Assembly (NCBI GenBank): GCA_030248295.1 | Contig: JASANH010000812.1 | Coordinates: 62,001-126,000, forward strand | Source: Mesodorylaimus sp. YZB2_4 | Taxonomy: Eukaryota; Nematoda; Enoplea; Dorylaimida; Dorylaimidae | DNA: 64,000 nt | Reading direction: 5' to 3' | In this document: in pieces, positions 55,010-64,000 of the stretch | Layout of the letters: every line of letters begins with the position of its first letter | Numbering within the stretch: position 1 is the first letter of the stretch | Notes under the pieces: model-generated | What the model was told of the DNA's origin: nothing | Database searches by the model: none | Seen by the model: the letters and a program-made list of their open reading frames with translations, nothing else | Position numbers and translations under genes: made by a program

Positions 55010-55680
55010 AAAATGCAACAGAATGTAGAAAACATCAATCGCAAGAAAATTTTGCAGATTGCTTGGACACGGCGATAAAAAATAAACAGCCTGCCGACAG
55101 CACGGCTAACAGAAGAATAGTCGAATCACATGGACGGTGGCTCTAACTTTCTCGACCTCCTGGCAAGAATCCTACTCCAATCAGATCCATGCCATGAAAT
55201 CAGGGTTATCGAAAAAAATTACTGGTTTTTTACACTTTGTCAAATTGAAACTGCACCCTTTAAGGCAGGACTTACTTGGTAGGCATGATAACTGGGTTTT
55301 TTTAGGCGTTTTTATGCTGAGATTTACGTGGGTGAGCAAATCTCTTATCTGGCTTCATGACCTGACCATGCTGTGGCAGCGCATTGAGGATTAAGAACCG
55401 AGTTTTCTCCACGACAAAACTGTGATAATGACTGGTAACTGAAGTCACAATCAGATTCAAACTTTAAGTGGGCACGGATTTTCTAATAATTTTTTGCTTT
55501 TCGTTTACCAGCTGATTTAATTTTCTTTTTTTCATCTTTCACTATGCTATTACATTCCAGGGCACTTTCGAACACTTTATTGCATGACTCCTTCTTCGGC
55601 GCATAACTCATTGAATGGGAAAAATGATACCATAGAAGAAAAAGAATGCGCTTCCGCCAATATGGGCATTCAAGCCCAAA
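55010..55680. other. Intergenic; a small minus-strand ORF of uncertain status
   Basis: Minus strand 55483-55605 or so encodes MSYAPKKESCNKVFESALEC and a Lys-rich end, with one C-x9-C. Its upstream part runs into the MITE at 55681. It could be an exon or chance. Confidence 0.25.
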
Positions 55681-55804
55681 GTATAGTTCGATGCGATTCG
55701 TCAAATAAGCGTGCGATGCGACACTTTTGGGTCAACTGACAATGTAAAAAGATGCCTTAAACGTCGCATCGCAAGCTTATTTGACGCATCGCACCGAACT
55801 ATAC
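55681..55804. mobile_element. 124-bp foldback MITE
   Basis: Arms of about 40 bp: GTATAGTTCGATGCGATTCG at the left, with reverse complement ending CGAACTATAC at 55804, both followed inward by TCAAATAAGC-GCGATGCGAC type sequence. No coding capacity. Confidence 0.85.
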
Positions 55805-55918
55805 TTCCAGCTTCAATGAAACCCTCTGATGTGAAACCCTTTTCTAAAACATCGATACGGGCTCATAATGCACTGGTTTGTGAAATATTGTAACAGTCTT
55901 CAGGCTTGTTTGTAATAC

Positions 55919-56053
55919 TAGGGCCTCCCTATAGTGGGCGTACCTAGACTGTTCTGTTCTCGCTAGGTGCTTTCAAAAATAGACATGTGCCTGCGAGCCC
56001 CTCCAGTACTGGATGACAGGGAATCATCCCTAGAACACGAAGGGAAGGCCTAG
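55919..56053. repeat. Possible small TIR element
   Basis: CTAGGGCCTCCCT at 55919 and AGGGAAGGCCTAG ending at 56053 are imperfect inverted ends about 135 bp apart. Weak case. Confidence 0.3.
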
Positions 56054-56203
56054 GTAATTACATTAGTCAAGACTAAAATGAGCTTAGCATGTTTCTTGGA
56101 TACCCCGGAAAGGTTTCTTTGGAACTGCAGCTCTACAAGTGGCAAAAAGGTACATATGCTGGTCATTTTATTCCTACTTCCGTAATACCATGATAATCTC
56201 GGT

Positions 56204-56606
56204 TGGGGTGGTATACAGTCCCGTCCATCCCAAAATATTTTGGCCACAGGACGAATTTGGACTGTCGAGGCCGATTCAATGAGTTGAATTACTTACGCTT
56301 TTTCACCAGCAGCTATTGCAAGCTGGGAAACCTGTGCCACTTGATTCTTCGTCTGCTTATTTGATCCGAAAAACCTTCTTATAAAAACTTGTCTGCTTAT
56401 TTGATTTTAATCTTAATTGATATTTGGTGATTTTGATGAGTGCAATCAAATAAAAAGACGGAGAAAGAATGACACAGGTTTCCCAGCTTGCAATAGCTGC
56501 TTGGAAAAAAGCGCTAATGATTCAACTCATTGAATCAGCCTCAACAGTCCCAATTCGTCCTGAGGCCAAAATATTTTGGGATGGACGGGACTGGATACCA
56601 CCCCCC
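56204..56606. mobile_element. 400-bp foldback element with about 130-bp arms
   Basis: The left arm (about 56204-56342) contains GGTGGTATACAGTCCCGTCC, AAAATATTTTGGCC, ATTCAATGAGTTGAATT and GCAAGCTGGGAAACCTGTG. The right arm (about 56474-56606) has the same blocks in reverse order and complement. The centre is A/T-rich. The right end abuts the minisatellite. Confidence 0.85.
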
Positions 56607-56609
56607 CCC

Positions 56610-57500
56610 CCCCAATGGAGTATGATACGGACCCTTTTTGTGGACTAGGATACTGTCCCCCATCATTTTGCACAAAGATACCCACCCTATTTTCGGACTT
56701 GCAAGCTGCCCCTTGTTTTTTGTGTACTCTGATTCTGTTTTATTTATGGACTACGGTAGGATGCGGCCCAAAATTTTATGGACTAGGATACTGTACCTCC
56801 CGTGATTTTTGGACTAGGACGGCCCCTGGTTTATTGACTAGGCTACCGCTCCTCTATGGAGTGAGATGATACCATCCGTCATTTTCAAAATGGGAGCTGC
56901 CCCTGGTTTTACGGATAAGGACCGTTCCCCATGTTTTGACTAGGATAACGCCCCATTTATGCGCTACGATACGGCCCCTGGTTTATTGACTAAGATAACG
57001 CTTCCATCATTGGACTAAAAACCGCCCCTGGCTTTTAAAAAATAGATACTGCCTCTGTTTTGCTGGATTTGGATATCGTCCCCCATTTTTTGACTACAGT
57101 ATGACTCACCCACCAATTTTCTACTCGAATACGGCCCCCCATTTTATATACTAAGACACGGCCCCTGTATCAGGGGTAGGATCTGCCCCTGGTTTATGGA
57201 CCTGGAGTAGGCCCCTGGTTTTTTGGTTTAGGATACCACACCTAGCTTTTTTGACTCGAATACGGCCCCCCATTTTACCATTAGGATCGCCCTTGTTTAT
57301 GGAACGACACGGCCCCTATTTCAGGGGTAGGATCTGCCCCTGGTTTATGGACTTACAGTTGATGCCGCCCCCTGGTTTTTCGGTTTAGGATACCCCCCTA
57401 ATTTTTTTGACTCGGATACGGCCCCCGTTTTACTATTAGGATCCGCGATTTGTTTTCGGACCAGGATACGACCCCTAATTGTGTCGGCTAGGACACTCAT
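56610..57500. repeat. Minisatellite of GGCCCC-TGGTTT-GACTAGGATA units
   Basis: About thirty degenerate units of 25-32 bp of the type GCCCCTGGTTTATGGACTAG followed by GATAC. Units differ in small substitutions and gaps. Open frames through it are an effect of the repeat. Confidence 0.85.
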
Positions 57501-59815
57501 TTCATGGAAGTCTCACAAAGTTTTTTAGTATCAGCAGGTTCCAACATACCCTAGAAATTGCAATTAGTTCATCTCTTTGACCCAACAGCGCAAGAAAAAA
57601 TTTAGATAAAACGAACAAAGCCTGCAGTACGAGTGTGTGTCAGATTTTTAAATCCTCCTAATCTATCCGGTGCCATCCAGCGTCAGGGCTTTCCAGCCCC
57701 CTTCACTGTACTGTACGAATAAAATGACGTCTGTTTTTGCTGCTCAGATGAGCCGGATAAAAGTTGTGAAATCTGGAATGGCCCAGATTAAAACATGTTT
57801 CCAATCTGACCAGGAACGATATATCTTTGTAGCATTAGCTCGGAAGATGTTCAAGGTAGCGGAAAAAGTTTATTGCAGGTTAGCAGCACTAGGTCGGCTG
57901 ATGAATACCTTAGGTACCTTTCTGTTTGACCCTGCATGCCCACAATCGTTCGCCATACCTATACCTAGAAATCTGTCTCCATAGCAACGCTGTTGAATTT
58001 TGCTCTCACCTTTGGAGGGAGCACTGAGTTTTATTACTTTTATATCACTCTACCTTTCTCTCGTCCTATTGCCAGCCATGCATTTCGCCCCGATGGTCAT
58101 CTTCTCTGCCCTTTATGTGCACATCTTGCCTTACTAGTCCGACATCGAGCCAAGTTTGTCTGTGCTTGTTTTGAAAGTGTCTCTTCGATGCTAATGCCAT
58201 CGCTGTCCTCGAGAGTACTCGTTTTCTTGACGGTCCACTCTCCGAGCTAAGAAGAAACTAGCTGGTTGCCGCAAATCAGCTAGGCAGCGCGACTGATGAC
58301 GGGTTCGGGTTTGTTTGCTTCATCGACTGGCCTGCGGCTCGAGTTGATTAAAATTTATTTTTATGTTTCTTCGCAATGCTCTTGGCCAGCTTGTCAATTC
58401 GAGTTGGTCTGTCTAAGCTGGCGTTCGTAGCCTCTTGTTCAATGTTTCTACAATTTCTTATTGCTTCCTCAGGCTTCGAATTGACGGCCTTTCCAACTAT
58501 AAAGCTCTCTGTCCAATAACCAAAACGACCAGGCTTAAATTGATTTGAAAGAGGCGGAAACGGGAAATGGGGAGGGGGCTGGGTCTTGGATGTGTTCGGC
58601 TCATTTGTCACTGGCACACTTGCGGCTCGATTAAACGAGCTGTCTCTGCAGCTCACTTACTTTGAACAAATTAGGAAATGGAAAAGGACACTTTTTGACG
58701 AGATAGTACAAGCATCTGTACTATCTCCAAAGTCCGCATTTACAGCTTAGCGTACAGTAAGATATGACAAAAATGTGAGCCTGGTTGTGATCATAGGGTT
58801 TTCTGTTAGCCGTGCATTGCACAAGTCAGACACGAGGCCAATGTTTTATCGCTGCAGGGACTCGCGGCCTACTTTTTTATTGATGGCCGTGTCTTCCTTT
58901 CGTTTTGATGGACAGCGCTCTGCTGCAGATGACGATGAGGAGACAGTTACAGTTCTGACTTTTGCCCTGTCAAGGCACGGCTAACAGGAGAACATTTCTG
59001 AGAGCCCAAGCTGTTGCGATGAACGGAGTTTGCCCTTCCTGGACAACTGCCTTCATCAGTTCGAAGCTGTATGGCACACACCGCAATTATGCCTAGTATG
59101 TGGCACGTCCGGTTTTAAGGAAGGCTATTCTTAACGCTTCCACAGTAAACGTGTTTTCCATTCGCGCCTGGGGCGCATACTGTAATTAGCTACCCTATTC
59201 TACCCCGATGTTTGCTGACAAACGACGTTGTTAGCCGTGCCGCTCAGTAACTACATCTCCGCATCTTATAAACTGCGAAAACCAGGCATATTTCTAGTAT
59301 AAAACATAGTTTCAGATACGGATTAAGTCAAAGCAAGAATAGTGCAAGTTACCGTATGAAATTACAGTCTTAAGCAAAGATTTTTCGCAGACTTATCGAT
59401 TTGCGCGGATGATGGCGGCAACGGAATGAAATTCTAGCGCGTTCGCGTTTGATGACCCGTTTTATTCATATATGAGATGTTTCCTCACCATTTTTGTTAT
59501 TCTTCACATCTTTTTGCTTATATTCAGGTCGTGTGGAAGAGAAAAAAAAGAGTTTGCGCAATGGCGGCATGACGTTTACGTCGAATAATAAATAGGAAGG
59601 CGGCGATAGAAACGAACACAAGCACTAGCGTTTTTCGAAATCGTTTCCGTTTTCTCCTAGTCTCCATCCGAGCAAGCATCTTTTTCGAATTCATTGGCCT
59701 TGAAATCTATAAACGGGAAAGTATCCCCGCGGCGAAAGCTAACACCAGGGTCGAGGCCAGCACCAGCCAACAGCGGAGTAAGCTATAGATTATCGCCCTG
59801 CTCGTCTAGGCTTAT
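57501..59815. other. Intergenic, no confirmed gene
   Basis: Frames at 57670-57984 (plus) and 58348-58656 (minus) have neither family resemblance nor repeated support. The minus frame ends in a Lys-rich RIDKLAKSIAKKHKNKF and could be a terminal exon. The last 300 bp before 59816 are the likely promoter and 5' UTR of the G-alpha gene. Confidence 0.35.
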
Positions 59816-62800
59816 ATGGGCATCGGCGCCAGTGCCTCTTCGTCGTCGGCTAGAGGAACGGCGGCGACGAGCGGCGGTGCTCGTGTGCTAACCGGCAGCC
59901 TCAACGGCGACTCGCAATTGGTAGAAATGGCCAATTCAACGAATCGAACTAATAATCAACTGGTCGACAAGGAAGCCATCGAAAGGAGCCAACGCATCGA
60001 CAAAGAATTAGCAAAGGCAAAAAGTGAAGAACTGAAAACAATCAAGTTATTACTTCTGGGTATAAAAAAATGTGCTTAAAAAGTGCGAGGATGAAGATGT
60101 GATTTATTTCAGGAGGCGCAGAATCTGGAAAAAGTACTTTTGTCAAACAAATGAAGTAAGTCAGTGCGTCACTGATATGCAAATTTAAAAACTTGAGCTC
60201 AGGTCTAAAAATTTTCGGAATTTGCACAATATTGATTAGATTTTTCATAATCTTATTATAAGACGTCTTCAGGACACGTGCAATTTTTTTTAAAAAGTTT
60301 TTATCGATGATTTGTTCAGGCTCTTCGACGTCAAAATATAAAAGGTTTTTCTTTCCTTATACCAAAATCTGCCTTCTGAATTGTAAATCTTTGACGTCTT
60401 CGAGAATTAAGGTATTAAAATTACCTCAAAGTTTCATCCTAGATCCTTGATTTAGTAGCTTTTTTCTAAGCTGATCTTTTTTAAAAGTTCAAACCCTTCT
60501 CGCATGTTTAAAGAACATTTAGAAAAAGAAAACATCTTTTCATTTTCAAAAGCGATTTGAAAATCTAGCTTTAAAAAGATCTTTCAGCGACTTTATATTT
60601 CCATGTATAGCCGGATTATATTTGTCCGCTCGAGTTTGTTTTATCGAATGGAAAGTCCCACCTTTTTTCGCCCACACATATCCTGATGGGCTTCCTTGGC
60701 CAAGTGTGGAACCCAGACCTAGACTACTCAGAGTTGAGTGGGCGTCTGGAATAAATCGAAATTGCTAACTGTACCGAACACAGTTGTTTAATCAAGCATG
60801 CAAGCGAGGCCTAGAAACTTGTTCGATAATGACAAATTTGAGTTTAAAAGTTAGATGCAATTCTAATTAACGATACGAGTTTATTGCTTATTTTTCTGCT
60901 AATCACGAGGCTACTTGGCTGTATTCATTTATTGCGACCTGTGACCAAACCCTCCCTGCATATTGGGTAAAATATGGTTTCAGCTTATCTGACGCTTGGG
61001 GCAGAGGTATGATAAACATGTACAGTAATATGTATTTCCCTCATAGGTTTCTCTGTGCCTGCATCCAAACGTTCATTTCAAGGAAATTCTTATCTGGAAC
61101 TATATTCCACAAATTTGCTAGCAAAAAGTTTGTAAAATGAAGTTTCAGATAAAAGCTTCTTGGTAAAAAGCGTATAAACCCGATTCGATTCTGTTCCACG
61201 TTGCGTTCATGCCGCGAGTAGCCTAGGCGACGCGCGTACACAGCGTGTCTGTGGCTGATAATTAGTCAAGCATGAGCATACTGTAGCTCTCATTTACCCA
61301 GTGGACAAAATGTTTATAATTTACCTAGAAAGATAAAAAATCAATTCTTACTCCGTGGTGATCATGGTCGTGACCAGTCATAAACTGACTGAATTATATT
61401 GCAGGGAAATATAAAACGAAGCAATTTCCTTGTCGAAAGTGATAAATTGAGGAAAATATTTCTTTGAGTTTGAGGCCTTTAATAGGCTTGGTTTATTAAA
61501 AATTAGGTTTCAGAATATATTTACAGTCGCCTTTAAAAAAAATTTTTTTTATCAAACACGTTTCACTAGGCGTTTCGATTCGCAAATATTTTTCACATCT
61601 GTTCCGAGTCAATCAGCATTAGAATCGCTAATCTTATTATTCTAGAATTCATTTCGTGAGCATATGCTCAACATAATCGCCTACCTACTCGAATGTGTGC
61701 TTATTTTAGACTCTTGGCTCGACTGAGGAATGACGTAAAACGAATTGAGTGCATAACGCCTGAGAACGGGGAGAAAATTAAAATTTTGATAATATAGAAG
61801 AATTTATACTGTGAAGATAAAGAATGCCAAGAAAGCAACATAAAAATATTAAAAATACTGAAGCTAGAATTATTTTGACAAGTTAAATTTGAATCAATGT
61901 GCATGAATGCTTGGACAGGTTGCGAGAAATGATACCAACATTGCTGACTTTGTCTGCGGGCAGGGGGGCTGATCTTCTTCCAGGGGGGGGGGGGGGGCGG
62001 AGGTCGGCGACATGGCGGCCCATTATGGTTGCGTGTAAAAATTGAATTCTTCTGAATTTAAATTTTTCCCGCGAAAATTTAAAGTTAATTTGGGCCTTCC
62101 AAGGCAAAACATTGGGTCTTTTTTACTATGAAAAATTAAATTTTTCTTCTAGGGGGGGGGTTAAAATAGCAAAGGCACCTGCACAACCTCGCCTGGCGGG
62201 ACAGGAGGGTCTTGGCCATGTAAAAAATTTTCTTCTGATAAAAATAGTAGGGGGTAAAAACAGTAAAGGTACCTGCACACCCTTGCCGGGCGGGACAGGG
62301 GGGTCTAAAAAATTAGGAGGGCTCCCCCTTTACAAAATTTTTTAAAAAGTTCAAAGGGGTCTTTGCTATGTAAAAAATTTTCTTCTGCCAAAAAAAGTAG
62401 AGGGTCAAACGCAGTGAAGGTGCAGGGCACAGACTGCGTGACCTGCACACCCTTGCCGGGCGAGACAGGGGGTCTAACAAATGAGAAGGGACCCCCTTTG
62501 CAAAATTTTTCCAAACTTTTTCAGGGGAAGGGGATCTACACTACCTTGGATACCCAGTCAGCGATGATATGCCATGATGATACCCCATTTCTAGGTTTTC
62601 CCAAAACCGAGGCAGTAGTCAAAAGGTAGGCACTAACAAAGGCAGAAGCTACCAAGCTTGACCGGAACCCCTCATGCTGGTGGCCTTTAAAATTTTTACA
62701 CGCCCACAAGTTGTCCCTTTTCACTCCTGAAAGCATAACAACTGGGTAAAATTCCTTGAAATGCAATTCTGCACAACAACCAGTTTGAATAAAAAACTTG

Positions 62801-63176
62801 GTTTTTTTAGAATTTTACATCTGAATGGATTTTCCGAAAGCGAATTAATCAATTATCGTTATTTGATTTATGCCAATGTTGCACTGGCATTGAGTCAAAT
62901 AATTCGGGCTATTGAAGAGCTCAAAATTGTGCCTAATGAAATTCTATCGGTAATCAAATATGTACACTGTTTTGAAGCTTCAATATTGCGCAAAAAAATT
63001 GTTTTGTGATAGGAGGATATGGAAAGCTTTAAAGAAGCTGCGGGCGGAGCATCACTTTGTAATTATGATCTAACACCAGAATTGGGTGAAGTAATGCAAC
63101 GATTGTGGAAAAGTCAGGCGGCGCAGGAATGTTATGATAGACGACAAGAATTCGAATTGTTGGATTCTGCGAAATA
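59816..63176 (+). CDS. Heterotrimeric G-protein alpha subunit, first four exons (partial)
   Basis: Exons 59816-60059, 60113-60155, 62811-62949 and 63013-63176 join in frame; the rest lies beyond the window. G-alpha binds GTP and couples receptors to effectors at the membrane. The first residues MGIGAS fit an N-myristoylation signal. About 40 low-complexity Ser/Ala/Gly/Asn residues precede the alpha-N helix (KEAIERSQRIDKELAKA). The nucleotide-binding loop spans the exon 1/2 junction: LLLLG-GAESGKSTFVKQMK, with GGAESGKS in place of the usual GAGESGKS. Exons 3-4 give the helical domain (ILHLNGFSESEL, RAIEELKIVP, LTPELGEVMQRLWKSQ, ECYDRRQEFELLDSA). Class is probably Gi/o-like or a lineage-specific form. 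The switch regions are not in the window. Confidence 0.88.
60156..62810 (+). other. Long intron 2 of the G-alpha gene
   Basis: 2.65 kb. Holds a G-rich run (15 G at about 61983-61998) and GGGTAAAATATGGTTTCAG at 60965, which matches the hairpin repeat of 34770-35200. Also holds the tandem array at 62110-62520. No nested gene seen. Confidence 0.6.
62110..62520 (+). repeat. Three tandem units of about 100-165 bp
   Basis: Each unit has GGGTCTT-x-CTATG, AAATTTTTCTTCT, a short G-rich run, GCAAAGGCACCTGCACA or a close variant, and CTTGCCGGGCGGGACAGGGG. Units 2 and 3 also carry CCCCTTT-ACAAAATTTTT. Sits just upstream of exon 3. Confidence 0.8.
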
Positions 63177-64000
63177 GTAAGTTTGAAAAAATGAGATTAT
63201 ATATATTATTTGACATTGCATAGCGATTGAAAAAATAAAGCAAGTGTAGCATGCAAAATAAGAAAATATGTTTGTCGGTGAACCACATTATTGGCTCTAG
63301 TGTAGGTCTCCGTGAATTGCGCGCCAATTCCAGCCTAAAGTTTTCTCGCTAAAATCAAAATTTAAAAATGGCGGTAAGATTAAAAAAGGATTTTGCTCAT
63401 GCCTCTCCAGCTGCAGCAGAAAATTGTTGGAAAAAGCTACTAAACTTTTGAAACGACAGGTTTGTTTTCCTGTTGGCCAAGCAGTTTACAATAGACGGCA
63501 GCATGAGCTATAAGGTCATGATTTTATGACATGACTATTGGAGGCTGGCTGCAAAGGGTATCAACGATAAAGCAAATTGAGTCATAGCTAAGAAAAAGTA
63601 CTGAAATACGGGAGTTTGAGAGTATAGACCATTTGACAGATTTTGTACATCGCAAGATTTGAATTTCCCGGGCTGCAAGCCGCGTATGACAGTTTAACAT
63701 TGATAATAAGTTTTTCACTTCAATGCTTTTGCGCGTTTCGCCCAAAAAAAAGTTTTGTCCAAAAAAGGAACAATTTCTAGCTAGTTTCTGAAAAGAAAAA
63801 CCAAATAAAGTCGTGATTAAGAAAACCTATCTGTAGAATATTTGTGCTAAACCAGCTAGCGCACAGGAAGGGACATTTTGTTTATGTAAAATTGTCATAA
63901 GCGGTTTGTAGCGCGAAATTCAAATTTTCCACTGAAATGATGTATACTTTGAAAACAATGATTTGCAATCGCTATGTCAATTTTAGCTTTTTGGATGATC
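63177..64000 (+). other. G-alpha intron, right edge of window
   Basis: No exon continuing TA-phase from 63176 is found. At about 63850-63940 a segment (GCGCACAGGAAGGGACATTT, ATTGTCATAAGCGG) recurs at 26655-26740. Confidence 0.5.

Noticed and set aside
55483-55704. 73-aa minus-strand frame with one C-x9-C
   Set aside because: The start lies in a MITE and the second Cys pair of twin-CX9C proteins is absent.
56576-56869. 97-aa plus-strand frame
   Set aside because: It is translated minisatellite.
58348-58656. 102-aa minus-strand frame ending in a Lys-rich helix
   Set aside because: It may be a terminal exon, but I cannot link it to any other exon or family.

Overview
The window is nuclear DNA of an animal. 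Genes are interrupted by GT-AG introns whose acceptors are mostly short T-runs plus CAG or TAG. Gene density is low, and mobile and tandem repeats fill the spaces and the long introns. The acceptor style and the many TGATAA motifs would suit a nematode or a related ecdysozoan, but I cannot name the organism. All exon models below were built by eye from splice signals, reading frame and family resemblance.

Region 1 (1-19.2 kb) is a tandem family of secreted tectonin-type (beta-propeller lectin-like) proteins: two intact genes (4.0 and 7.7 kb) and one broken copy (18.4 kb). The intact genes and the pseudogene each lie downstream of a repeated cassette that looks like a promoter plus a non-coding first exon. 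A fourth cassette has no gene. Two cassettes are split by insertions: one by a truncated LINE with a short target duplication, the other by about 2 kb that ends in a 778-bp inverted-repeat element. A 5'-truncated, nonsense-mutated copy of a GPCR gene and a LINE with an APE-type endonuclease lie in the same region.

Region 2 (19.9-25.8 kb) holds two minus-strand genes: a beta-1,4-galactosyltransferase with an extra C-terminal hydrophobic segment, and an apparently intact seven-transmembrane receptor (the paralogue of the truncated copy). Upstream of the receptor is about 1.1 kb of degenerate tandem repeats crowded with TGATAA.

Region 3 (28-43.3 kb) is the best gene block, all on the plus strand. 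It holds a CHID1-like gene (11 exons, 394 aa), a cholinesterase-like adhesion molecule (11 exons, 786 aa, nucleophile position Asp instead of Ser, one transmembrane helix, C-terminal PDZ-type ending), a Gemin7-like Sm-fold protein and a METTL25/METTL25B-like methyltransferase. Introns of the first two genes carry short-period repeat arrays. In CHID1 two arrays lie in opposite orientation around exons 5-8.

Region 4 (43.6-51.3 kb) has a minus-strand single-pass protein with a VWA-like ectodomain, a foldback element with a 9-bp target duplication, a decayed FLYWCH-like zinc-finger fragment, a decayed minus-strand LINE, and a minus-strand type II DXD glycosyltransferase. Region 5 (51-64 kb) has the first two exons of a fatty-acid-binding protein (minus), several foldback elements, a roughly 0.9-kb minisatellite, and the first four exons of a G-protein alpha subunit that runs off the right edge.

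The genes do not form one pathway. Galactosyltransferase, DXD glycosyltransferase, CHID1 and tectonins all concern glycans or the secretory route, but nothing in the sequence shows that they act together.
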